From positions 54,304,556 to 54,368,555 of the forward strand of contig CM068315.1 of the NCBI GenBank assembly GCA_034766995.1: 64,000 nucleotides of DNA, in the 5' to 3' direction. The position numbers and the translations under genes are program-made. The DNA is from Acanthacorydalis orientalis. Lineage: Eukaryota; Arthropoda; Insecta; Megaloptera; Corydalidae. The notes under the pieces were generated by a model, which worked only from the letters and a program-made list of their open reading frames with translations, searched no databases and was not told the DNA's origin. Of the stretch, positions 38,026 through 50,400 are shown piece by piece; the stretch's first letter is position 1, and every line of letters begins with the position of its first letter.

Positions 38026-41000
38026 ATTTTAAATCAGTATAATTTTAATTAATATGGTATTAGGTAAATCTTGAGTCCAAAAGTATTGAATTAATTCTGA
38101 AATACCCGGAAGTTGGAAATACTGTTCCAAGTTTTGTGTGGTTTAAAGGAGGATTGGTAATATCAGGGCCTGACGGAAATGTTATGGTAGGTCCTTTTGT
38201 ATTAACAATATTTTATTATAGAAATATTTTAACATTTATTGAATAGCATGTTTATAAATAAATAAAACCAAATAAATAGTGAAATCGATGTTGATGAATT
38301 TAAATTTTGAAATAATAATGTATTATTGAAATGATATCACTAGTTTTTTGATAATAAATTACAGAAATAATTTACTTTTATTTATTATGTCATTTTATTT
38401 TTGAAAGCATTTTAAACGACCTATCACATCATCTCATGAATGGACTATACATTGGTGCGTTACACCACCGCATACACTAAAAAAGATCTTGTCTTGTACT
38501 GCTCGTGACTTACTTCTCGGATTATCTTCAGAGGGACATTTAATGCATTTTGATACGGCCACATTACAATTTAATGACGTTTACAAATACTGTACAGATA
38601 TCACCGATATGTGTGTTGTTGATGAATATGTTTTAACTTTAAATGAATCGCACAAATTGAATATTAGAAATATATCAGATGGAAAAATTGTAAGTTTCTA
38701 TTTTACTTGTAGATCTACTGAATTTTAGAATCCAAACTATTATTATAAATTTTTAAAGTTATATTGAAGGTCAAATTATGTTTAATTTACAGGTGGGAAG
38801 TCTACAATTACAGCATCAGCCATTATCTCTTGTAGCAAATCCTGTATATCCGTATATTGCTTATGGAATCATCACCGGAGTACTTGTGTTTATTAGTATG
38901 TACGATCCTGCTAACCCAAATTATATTTACGATGTATGTCTTATGTCTAGTTCAGTTGATGTTATTCACTTTTCAATAAATGGTAAATATGCTATAGCTG
39001 CAAATTTATTACATGGACATTTTTTTATTATTGAGGTAAAAAACTATATTTGGTTATTATTTTACAAAAAAAAAAAAAAAAAACAATATATGAAAATATA
39101 AAATACACCATTACATACCCACAGGCAGATCCAGAAAAGGAATTTCAAGTAATTTCATATTTGTCTATACGCAATGCAGTCTCTGATATGGCTATTACTA
39201 TTAAAAATTCTTTAATTGAACTACTCACAATTAACAAAGAAACGTCCACTTTTTGTTTATATACAAATTTATTAGCAGATGAAAAAGTCAATGAAATGTA
39301 TGAAAAAGACGAATTATCTCAACTTATTCCATATGTGTCAGTTTGCTGTTGTTCTGGTTCGATGGGAGAAATCCTTTTAGCATTACCATATTTGTCTAGG
39401 CAGATTCATTGGATTGAAATCAATATAAAGGTATTTTTATTTAATTAATAACTCAAAATATATAAATAAGTTGATTTTATTTTTATTCAGGAAAAAACTG
39501 TTTATATAAAGCAAATTTTCGAAACTTCTCATGAAATTCACAATTTAGGATTAAATTTTTATGCGAGCAAGTCGTTGTCATTTGATACAAACGGAACAGT
39601 TATAGTAAGATCGATTGAAAACTTAAAAACAGAACAAATTATCATTAGCGCACATCATCGAACCATCGGAGGAGTGATTAAAGCTTTTATTAATAGAAAC
39701 GGTGATCATACCGTATGTCTCGGTCGTAATAATAATATCGTTTGTGTAAAACTTCCGTTCGCTTTACCCTCGGTCAGTTCGAATTCCGAACGAGAAGATT
39801 ATTCAAATCTTTTCGAAAATAGATCGATTGCAGATGATGTTGCCGATAGTAAAGGGATTCAAAAACGTAAGTATCTTATTTTAATAAATTTGCATGCTGC
39901 CTTTAAAGTATATGTTAAAATTGTAAGATATGTACATTTTTCAAGTTTGAAAAATTAGTTTATAAGCGCATACAAACAGTTTAAAAAATTATACTAATAA
40001 ATAATTTGAAATTATCGTAATCGATCGATATTTATAATTTACTCGTAATTATTTGAGAAACAGATGGTCAACGTCAAACATGGCTCGAGCTTCAAGAAGA
40101 GCTTAAAATACTTTCTGAATCGATAAAGTGTGCTGCAGAACGTCAAAGTATACAGCGAGAATTTAATGAATTACAAAATCGTCTTGTGGAAGCATTGAAT
40201 AAAAATGAAGTAGCCCCTGTTCTTGAAAAGCTTCCGATCGATGCTTTCAATCTCGATCTTGAATATAAAACAAAACAAACTGATCTTGCTAAAGAGAAAC
40301 GAAGAATCACCAAACAGCAATTAGAACTAACGATCGATGGTAAATTTAACTAAATTTTTAATGTATATAAGAACATTTCATAATATCGAGTATTTCTGAT
40401 TCTTTTAATAATTTTTTATTCTCTCAAACTGTGTTCATAATTTTCAAACATTTTTCTTAATATTTTGTCAGAGTTTTCCTACATTAACTCAAATTCCACT
40501 TACATATGTTACTTTTATAGAAGCCTTTTTTCTAAGATTATTAATTTTCAGCCCAAAACAAAGTGAGTTCCTGGTTAATTGAAACATTTTGGAATGAAAT
40601 GAAAGTGAAAGGAAGGCGGATATGGGCCTTATTTGCAAATCATTTTGTTGAAAACTACACTTTATTACCTCCTAATGAACATTTTGAGCAAAAACTAGCA
40701 AAAAAATGTATGTACCGTATGTTGGAAAACTTTATGAGCTCAGATGTATTCCAACCATGGATCCCATGTACTGAAATGTATGTTTGTATAATAATAATTT
40801 GTAACACTGCTGTATATTTTCATCATAAATTATTTTTGTTTTATTGTAAATATAAAAATAATTTTTTTGTAAATTTTCTATTTAATAATATTTATAAATG
40901 ATACAATTACTTTCATTTAAAAAAAATAATAAAATCATTCTTTCCTAAATGTACTTCTTTAAGGGACTTGAAAGAATACTTGTCACAAACACCAACAATT

Positions 41001-44000
41001 ATATTAAGTGACGAAACAGTAAGATTGAAAGCATTAGCGGAAGCAATAGAAGCTGATGAAGATGAACAAAAGGAACAGCATGAAATGCTTGAAAAAATGG
41101 ACGATGAATATCGTATGTCTTTCGGTAGCACGTCTCATCGTTTTATCGATAAAGCAAAAATATCTCTTCGATATTCACAGTTCGAAGTGAAAGGTTTCGA
41201 TCAGAAATTGAACGAGCAATATTTACGATGGGTATGTAGATTTTGCCGTTTAGGCTAAACTATTATCGATAGAGTGTGAACTGTTTTTTTCTGATCTGAA
41301 ATACCATTCAGTCGTTACATACTATATAAATAGTAATTGAAAATTTTAATATTATTAATTTGTTTTTAGAGCATCGACTTAGAGTTGCGTAAAAATTTTA
41401 ATAAATTGTTTGAGAATATGATGAGTTTAAAGGAAAGAGAGGTTTATATTTTACTTGAACGGAATGTACGTCTGAGACATATTATATCTGAACTAAATTG
41501 GGTTCTCAGCACACTTAAAGCAAAGAAATACTATAATTTAAATATCATTGATCCAGAGATTCATATGACTGAAAATCCAGAAAATATTTGTAAAGTCGAA
41601 GACTCTGAGGTATATATTTATATTATATATTCTTTTCAACTATTTTCTGTATTTCGTTTTATATGAAGAAAATTATTCATTTGAAGATTAATTTATATTT
41701 TTATTTTTATATCATTTTGTAATAATCCGTATTTATATTGAAGTATAAATATACCATATTTTTTTAAATTACGTCTAATATTTTATATTTTATCAGGTTT
41801 CTGTATTACCTTATATATCACCAAGTCAACAAGCTCTTTTAGATGCTAAAGCTGCAGAAGAAGAAAGAATTCGATTGCTTTTACTAGCTGATGATTTTAA
41901 AGAACGGGCACTGATCGAAATGATGGATGGTGTTCTTGAAATTCGTTGGGAAGATGAATTGAAAAAGGAAGTTCCTAAACCTAAGTGTATGGTTAGTATA
42001 ATTTTGAATTAAATCATTTTAGTTTAAAATACTGTATACAGTATATGGGTCAGTAAAAGAAAGTAATAGTATGCCTATGAAAACTGTTTTTTATAATATT
42101 AATATTTTTCAAAAGTATATTATACGGTATACATATTTTTAAATTTTCATTTAATATTGAAAAATTTGTAACGTTATTAAAATAATTATTTTTTTAATGA
42201 AAGCACAGTAAAATAAATTACTTACATTCTCCCTCGTCATGCCGATATTTAGCTAGAAAAAAAACCTGAAGAGTACAATGAAGAAGATCTAAAACTCATA
42301 ATGGAATATGAAGAAAAAGTAAAATTTTTACAAAGTGAACGTGATAGATATCGTGCTATACTCGAATCAGAATATTCAAAATTGGCTACAACATGTCGAA
42401 ATGATATTGAAAAATTAAATAATCGTATATCAGATCTGTTCTCAAAAAAATTACTCGTAGATGCAGCAATTTATCAAGAGTATTTTCGAGATTGCAGAGC
42501 ATCATGGAATACTTATTGTCATAAATTACTGATGAAGAAAGAAGTTCAGTTAATGTGAGAATTAATATTTTATGTAATCATATATAGTAAATAATTCAAG
42601 TTCCATGCATTTATGAATCTTTAAATTTATCCATTTGTAAATTTTTAAATTTATCAGTATTTGTTACATAATATTTAGAGCCGAAAGAAATTCATGAAAC
42701 AGACAAGTTAATTTTTTTTCTAATTTTACTTATCATATTTTTCTTATTAATATTTTTTTAACGATGGTAATAAAAATTTACAACTTTATCAAATCGCAGG
42801 AAAGATATTGAAGAAAATGATATTGTGATAGAAGAAATACAAAATGAAATAACTTATTTAAATGAAGTTCTTGCAGAATATCGACTTGTACATGATGCGT
42901 CTGTCAATCGAGATCGTACATTAGAAAAAAATTTACGTAGAGATTTTCCAGACGTGTCCAATGTTATGATGGAACAGATTTATAAAGTTTATAAGTACAT
43001 AATTTATTAACTATTTGAAAATTAATTATTAAATGCATTATTTCTAAGATAAAATTGTTTAAAACTTCGAAATTTATATACTTTTGTTAAATTTGTGCTT
43101 GCCGTGTATTTTTTTACTATAGAAAACGTCCTAAACAACATCCGAAAGCATCTTCTCCTGGAGCGCTTATCGAACTTGGACATTGTTGCATATCCGGTCA
43201 AAAATCTTTGTTTTTAACAGCTGAAGGCATTGAATTTTTACGATCACTTGATTTTCTCGATCAGCATACCACTTTACCAAGTGCAGTATCAGAACAAGGG
43301 TATACGTTACTTTGTAAACTACGACGAATAAAAATTGAAAGTGAAATAAAGGTTAATACTATAATATTTTTTTATTAATTGTAATATGCAATAAGTTGAT
43401 TATTTTGACTTAAAACAAAATACTCGTTTTGCTTTAGATAAAAAGCATTTTAAGTGAACTTACAGAAGCAGAGTTGACTATTAATTTTTTCCACAAAAGA
43501 TTAGCAGCAAAGCGAGAAAAGGGGACACATCTTACAGAATCATTAAATAATGTACGTGCAAAAAAAATATCAAATGCACGAAATTTTTCAATACAGTTTG
43601 TACTGAAAAAAGGTTTAGTGGAAATTTCAACATCAGGCACAATAGATGATTTCAAAGATGCAATTTTAATTAGCCGGACTGAAGTTGAAAAAATTAATCA
43701 GATTATCTTGTCTGGTGGGGATCAGAAATTACAAGCAATGCTTCATGCAATGAATTTTCGACGTGGAATTCTAACAGCTGAATGGCGACATAAGTAAAAT
43801 TTATTACATTTCATTTTTACTCAGAAGAACCGTATATAAAAATTCGATACGTGATATATATTTATTTGTAGACATATGCGAATGGAAATTGAAGATCTTG
43901 AAGAACAATTAATGACTGTTAAAAATGCACATGTAACAAAGGATATGCTCGACTATTTACGAAAAATTGCAAAAGGTACAGCTTCTGACAAAGGCTTAGC

Positions 44001-44456
44001 AACACTAGACAGAGAAGTCGATAATATTCGTGACTCATATGTTAGAATGATTAATGAACGTCAAAAATTAGTCGAAGAACTCAATGTCAAGATACGTGCA
44101 AAACGCAAAGATAATAAAATACTTAATGAAAAGATACTCAACTTAAACGTAGATGTTTGTGAACGTGAATTAAATCGAAATACCGTATTCGAAGCAAAAG
44201 TAGCTACGATAACAGAAAAAAGGTGTTTTTTTTATGTTTATTTAATGTCGTTATACTGATTACAATTTGTTTTCTAATATTTATGCTGTCTGTTATATCA
44301 AATTGATTTTTTTACAGATTGAAAATGTATTCACAACGAACATACTTAATGAAATTAATTCAAGAGCAACATAATGAAGTATTAGTTCTCCAAACTGAAT
44401 TAGAATTGTTAAGGTTGAAAACCTATCCGACACTACGATACAGAACATTGTTTTAA
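36291..44456 (+). CDS. CFAP43: CFAP43 (WDR96)-like cilia and flagella associated protein, 20 exons, complete
   Basis: CFAP43 is an axonemal protein of motile cilia and sperm flagella that anchors the inner-arm dynein tether with CFAP44 (family knowledge). Exons: 36291-36343, 36492-36757, 36994-37156, 37241-37448, 38064-38186, 38408-38689, 38793-39035, 39125-39430, 39491-39866, 40064-40339, 40552-40777, 40964-41231, 41370-41609, 41797-41991, 42253-42554, 42800-42994, 43123-43351, 43438-43793, 43872-44222, 44318-44456. Every intron is GT-AG and phase is kept at all 19 junctions, giving 1598 residues; I recall about 1665 for the human protein. Residues 1 to about 673 are beta-rich WD/propeller-like (KWIQYGK near the N-terminus, FTLWEV, IIIWNW). 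The rest is charged coiled coil, ending TYPTLRYRTLF. ATG 36291 is the first in-frame Met after a stop at 36252. The 615-bp intron 4 carries (TA)n. An AATAAA at 44605-44610 could serve as poly(A) signal. In insects the likely sites of action are sperm tails and chordotonal cilia (inference). Confidence 0.9.
37981..38022. repeat. (TA)n microsatellite in CFAP43 intron 4
   Basis: About 42 bp, 41 bp before the exon-5 acceptor. Confidence 0.95.
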
Positions 44457-44689
44457 AGAATTATTTATGTTAAATTCATTTTATTGTATGTCCATTTTCA
44501 AAGATTTAACTTAATGCCAATATCTTAAAATACATTTCTGTGTATGATTGATTAGTATAAGGTAACTTTAAAAATACCTAAACTTACATAATGAAGTACA
44601 TTCAAATAAAAATCAGCAAAAATATTATGCTTTATATATTTAATTAAAGAAACTTATACATTTCTTACAAGTAATTGTATTTAACTAAC

Positions 44690-45475
44690 TTATAAGAATT
44701 CTGTGTTTGTTAAACATCTGTCAACAAAGAAAGAATGTTTTTTCTTCACTTTTCCATTTTGTTTTGAAAAAAAATTAGAGATCGATTGAACCTTAGGAGA
44801 TTTCTTTTCTTCATCATCAGACCAGTCCACATGATAAGCCATATCTTCTAGCATTTTAGCAGAAGTAGACCAACTAAAACGAACTAACTGAGAATACCCA
44901 AATACTGCATCTGAATGGTTCTGTAAAAACTTTTTTGTCCCTGGATCGTTAGGATAACCACTTCCAAAATCTTTGCAAGTAATCTGCAATCCCTCTTTAA
45001 ATTTCCACAAATGCAATGCATGATCTCTTGATACTTTAGCACATATACTTGCTGCAGATACTATAGGAAATGTTGAATCAGCCTTTTTGGCAACAGTTAT
45101 TTTTATACCAGGAAAAACTTTTTCCAAATAAATTTGATACTTTTCTGGAGGGCCTACGGTATCTACATAAACTTCTGCTACATTTACACCAGCATTAATA
45201 GCTCTCTTAATAAGTTTAATTGCAGAATTCATGGATATTTTATTTAAAGAGTTTTTACACCTACTTAGCATATTATTACATATGAAATTTGGTGATATTA
45301 CATCGACTGCCCATCCAAAATGTTCAGAATATTTCGAATAATTCGAAAATATTTCTTCACGTTTTTCTTCTGTTAATGACTTTGAATCTGCACATCCCAA
45401 GTCCGATAAAAAAGAACTTTTTGCTAATGGACAGAATGCAATACCATATACCATAGGACCTAAAAAGAATCATTC

Positions 45476-45515
<40 letters not shown>

Positions 45516-45714
45516 ATGTATATACACATACATACATATATGCATATGTATATACATTACCTAAAACTGGTCCTCGACCAGCTTCATCAACTCCTAAAAT
45601 ACATGGCTCCTCTTTACATATTTCTGAAACATCTGAACAATACACAATGTTTTCCGAGTTATCTTGTTTAGAGAAAAAATTATTCAAATCTTCCAAAGTG
45701 TTAATTATGTCCAT
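44690..45714 (-). CDS. RNASEH2A: Ribonuclease H2 subunit A (RNase HII family), 2 exons, complete
   Basis: Catalytic subunit of nuclear RNase H2, which nicks 5' of ribonucleotides in DNA and degrades RNA:DNA hybrids (ribonucleotide excision repair, Okazaki primer removal). Exons 45561-45714 and 44690-45459 give 307 residues (about 300 in animals). The family motif VDEAGRGP supplies D43 and E44. YVDTVGPPE supplies D151 and KADSTFP supplies D179, completing the four-acid metal site; [13 protein letters not shown] follows. The C-terminal ISNFFSKQ resembles a PIP-box-like motif (inference). The 101-bp intron is mostly a TA/TG microsatellite and interrupts the codon after GPVL; phase is preserved (G|GT). 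ATG 45714 is the first true Met. A GTG-initiated extension to 45768 exists but is not needed. The gene is convergent with CFAP43, with 233 bp between stop codons. Confidence 0.95.
45474..45556. repeat. TA/TG microsatellite in the RNASEH2A intron
   Basis: It fills most of the 101-bp intron. Confidence 0.95.
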
Positions 45715-45758
45715 ATTTGACAGTCCCAATATTAATTTAAAATCGCGCGCATAGAACA

Positions 45759-46002
45759 ATGTCGCCACCAGTATTTATCTATGGTCGCCACCATAATAAA
45801 TATTTTAATCCTCCAATAACATTAATTTAAATTTTTTCAGTACATAGAATATGAAAAATATCCATACAGTACTAAAATGATATTAGAAAAGGATTGTGTA
45901 TTATTTTTACATCTAAAACATTTTACTTTTGAACAAGTTCTCGAATTGACATTTATCAATCGTATGATAAGAAGCCGCGCAAACGAATCAGTGAAATCAA
46001 AG
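45759..46002 (+). CDS. Possible exon(s) of an unrecognised gene divergent from RNASEH2A
   Basis: An open stretch at 45841-46002 is bounded by a good acceptor (TTTTTTCAG) and a donor (AAG|GTATAT) and encodes 54 residues beginning [14 protein letters not shown] 12-nt exon at 45759-45770 (ATG, encoding MSPP) with a 70-bp GT-AG intron would join in phase 0. That would put its ATG 45 bp from the RNASEH2A start on the opposite strand, as in a bidirectional promoter. The downstream exon is not identified; one acceptor near 46325 would lead quickly to a stop. I do not recognise the peptide. It could equally be chance open frame. Confidence 0.25.
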
Positions 46003-46069
46003 GTATATTTGGTTTTGACTTTAAAATTTATTAGAAAATATGAAAATTCTTTCTTAACCACATTTATAT

Positions 46070-46142
46070 ATAAATACCTACCTACCTATCTACCTACATA
46101 AATACATACATACATCCATACATATACACATACATACATAAA
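46070..46142. repeat. (TACC/TACA)n tetranucleotide array
   Basis: TACC units changing to TACA; about 70 bp. Confidence 0.85.
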
Positions 46143-46445
46143 CGAACATTATGTAGTCATTTTAAATAGCATGTAATTTTTTATTTGATCGCTTTCAATA
46201 GTTTTTGATTGTAAAAGCATTATACAAAAACTTGTTTTATTGGTTCTGTTAAAATTTATATTGAATTTAAATGTACTTTTATTTCATTGGTCAAATGATA
46301 TACAACATATATCTATAGTCACAGAATTACATAACATATTATTCTTTGCAAACATGTTTCAAACATGTGTATTAAACGTGGACAGTGTAGTGATAGTGTT
46401 TTAAGTGAATCAAGAAATAGTGTGGTGAGTAAATTTTTATATATA

Positions 46446-46452
<7 letters not shown>

Positions 46453-46513
<61 letters not shown>
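46453..46513. repeat. (TA)n microsatellite
   Basis: 60 bp. The interval 46003-47236 is otherwise without a supportable gene. Confidence 0.95.
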
Positions 46514-46520
<7 letters not shown>

Positions 46521-46825
46521 ATTAGAACAATGCAATAGAACGACTAGATTACTAATTATTTAGTGTGTTCAATTTAAATAAGATTTATACTAGCTGGATT
46601 CATGACGTATAAATATGTCTACTAACATAGCAGTAATTATATTGTCATAATAACACAGGGCCAAATCTTTTATGTAATTAGTAAAGTGCAGTTACACAGT
46701 TGTTTTAGTCAAATCAGAGTTTATATTATACTATGTAATTCTATGAAAACCTTAATTACTTAATTTTCTCCAAAGTATTAAAACGAAATGAGCATGGATA
46801 AACTTCTATCAATCATTTTTTAATG

Positions 46826-47054
<229 letters not shown>

Positions 47055-47163
47055 GAATGATATGTGACCACAATATGAATAAGACGAATTATAAATTAAA
47101 AGATTTATTAGTTAAAATATATAAAATAAATAAAACAATAAATTAGTTAATAAATTAATAACA

Positions 47164-47166
<3 letters not shown>

Positions 47167-47213
<47 letters not shown>
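47167..47213. repeat. (TA)n microsatellite
   Basis: 46 bp just beyond the stop codon of the Pro-rich gene. Confidence 0.95.
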
Positions 47214-47216
<3 letters not shown>

Positions 47217-47236
47217 CTCTTCGGTAATCATTATAA

Positions 47237-47393
47237 TTATTTCTTTATTTTTTCTGAAGAATACATTGAAAGTAATCTGAAAAATAACGGTTAAATTAAA
47301 AATTACATAATTGAATTTTTTGGAGTATATTACTTATATGTACCTGGTTAAATAATCATAACAAGAGAATATGTAGTAATAGTAATAAGACAA

Positions 47394-47452
<59 letters not shown>

Positions 47453-50400
47453 AATAATTGAAACCTAAATAATAATACCGTTTTATAATTTGTACATATG
47501 TATTCCACTCACTTTTTAACTGGATACATTTTGTCAACGTTTTTGAACGCCCTTTGCACTCGACAAAATATACTAGTGCAATTTTGAGATCTTGCAGTTC
47601 GTGAAGAATTTTGTTCAGAGTAGTAATTGATAGCTTCAGTTACAAGTTTGGAAATCATATCTATCCGTTCTTCAGCTGAAAGAAAACCAATAAATATTAA
47701 TGTATGTCATATAACAAAATCGTGTCCACAGATTAAATTTAATACATGTTTTCCCCTTTTTATTTAGTACTAGATTCTGTTTCAAAATTTGATTATAGGG
47801 TATTTTAGATTTTTTTTAAAAAAATACATCAGCGTTTTGATAAAAAATAACTATTTTTTCACACTCTCGTTTGTTAAGTACTTCTTTTAAATGTTTGTAA
47901 TTTAAAATACATTTAAATGCAAATAACTTTATGATAACATGAATATAACTATCTGCATACATGTTGACTTAATTGAGCGTATATTAATTTCTTACCAGGA
48001 GTAACGTTTAAATTACGTCTCACATCATCATCTTCATTGCTATTGTTATGTCCTTTTTTCTTCTTCAAATGTGGTATAAACAGCAGTAAGCACAGAATCG
48101 CAATAAATTTAATAATCTTCTTGAAGATGATTAATTTCAATATGATTTTGAAAATAGTGTACACGTCTAATTTGAATTTCAATTTATCGAAAAAGCTTAG
48201 CATGCCGTATGGCATTCCGTAGCTTGGTGGAGGATCATAGTCTAAATGATGTGGAGGGCCATACATTTCACGGTGTGAATGCCCGTGATGGAGTGGCGGA
48301 CCTTGATAATGTGGCGGTGGCCCATAATGATGACGAGGAGGTGGTTGTCCATACAATGAGTTCGGTGGTCCGTAAACTGGTGGTGGCGGATGTGGTTTGT
48401 GCGGTGGTCGCATCGGGGGAGGACCATACGATGGTCCCGAGGGTGGTCCGTAATTTGATTCTGGCGGTGTTCCATAACCACTAGTGCCTGATGGTGCACC
48501 GTAATTTGGTCCCATCGGTACACCGTAATTTGGTGGTGATGGTGAACCGTAATTTGGTGCTGATGGTGAACCGTAATTTGATTCTAACGGTGCGCCATAA
48601 CTTGAAGAAGCTGCTGATGGTTCATATTGTGATGTCGGTTTTTGTGGATATGGTCCAGGAACGTAATGATGTTCCGGTGATGCTAAAACGGGATAATCGA
48701 TTAAAATATGTTTTATAATTGAGTTCCTCTTGTTCTTTCATCCCAGTACGAGTGCCGACCACAAACTCGTGACTCAAATTTCGAAAATATCCTAAAGGTC
48801 TTGCGGATAAGCAATATTATCTAAGATATGTAGTATTTTTCATGATCTACGTCAGATTTCCTTATCACATTCAACCAATCTAACTTTAGAGTACCCACGA
48901 AGCGAGTACCCTACTGGCGTGGCAATTAAAATGGATTTTTTTATTTATTTCTCTATATCCAGCAAAACTCCAGTTATCCGGTACAACCTCTGTCACGGTT
49001 ATGCCGATCAGCATAATTTCCGGATAAGCAGATTGTGTGGATTTTTGAAATAATAAAGGTGCGCAGATAGTTATTTGAATTATGTAATGAAGATATGTAT
49101 TGAGTGTAATTATACATAGTATGTACATATCAAACAAACAAAATCAATTTAGATAACAAAAAAATATTCATTAGCTTATCTCAATTTCATTCACTCATAA
49201 TAAGATTGTTTGTTAAAATAAAAAAAAATGTGTGGTGTAGTATAACGTGTATATATATACGTTATAATTATGCGGCTGGATAATCGGTTTTCCGGATAGT
49301 TGTAGTTTCTCTGTATATAAAATCAAAATTATCCACTAAAAATAAAAATACCATGATGACTTATTTATTTGAGACAAGGTTTCTGTGGTACCCAAATATG
49401 TTTATCTCATATATGGAACAATATGTTTATCTCTCTCCATGTATATAAAAACAAAATTATCCACAAAAAATTTTCGATGACGTCGACTTATTTATTTATG
49501 ACGTCGTGGTTTCTATGGTACTCAGTATGTTTAATAATCTATCTGCAAAAATCTTTATACAGACCAATACAGACATACTAAATATATATTGTATATGTGT
49601 ATATATATAATTCTATGAAGTCCATTTATTTGTTTGGGATGTGGCTTCTATGATACCCAAATATGTCTATTGTTTCATTCAGTTACATGTATATGCTTGT
49701 AATTGACAAGTAGGCGAGGGCAGTGAGCAAGGGGCGAAGCCTCCTAGTCATTGTATAAAACAATTACGTTGCAATTTATCTGCGATAATGGCTGTATAAA
49801 CATACTAATATATATATATATATATAACTCCTACGTTGCAATATATCTGCGAGAATGATCATACAGACATAAATGAGTTTAAAAAAATATGTGTATTTCA
49901 TTCGATTGCATGCACATGCTTATAATTGACAAGTGGCAGCGAGCATAGGGCGAAGCCTCCCTAGTAGATACATGCACTGTTGTTATAATATAGGCGTCTT
50001 TTCATTGGATTCTTTATCGTTACAAATTGTATTTCTTTTAATTAAATATTTTTATTTACCGATATTTAAGTTCTCTTATTATTTTATAACACACAGAGAA
50101 ATATAATAATCTAATTAATAAAAAATATACATCTAATACTTTGCAAGCAAATACGTTTTTCAACTTTAGTTTTTTCCTAATTACTATTCTATTTTTTGAT
50201 AATTATTTTCTATGACATATATATATATATATACATGTATGTATGTATGTATGTATGTATATATACAGGTAAAACTTATATCTGTTATATTCTATTTGAT
50301 ATCTTTTGTCGTCCAAACAATATGGGTTTCAAAAAAAATACTCTCGGTAATATAATGTTCAAAAAAAAAAAGAATGTATTAAAATGATTCGAAAAACAAT

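Noticed and set aside
45715..45768. Longer RNASEH2A N-terminus starting at GTG 45768
   Set aside because: It needs a non-AUG start; the ATG at 45714 gives the family length.
48209..48718. Plus-strand and alternative-frame open frames opposite the Pro-rich exon
   Set aside because: Shadow frames of the YGPP-coding repeat. The minus-strand frame has splice sites and sensible composition.
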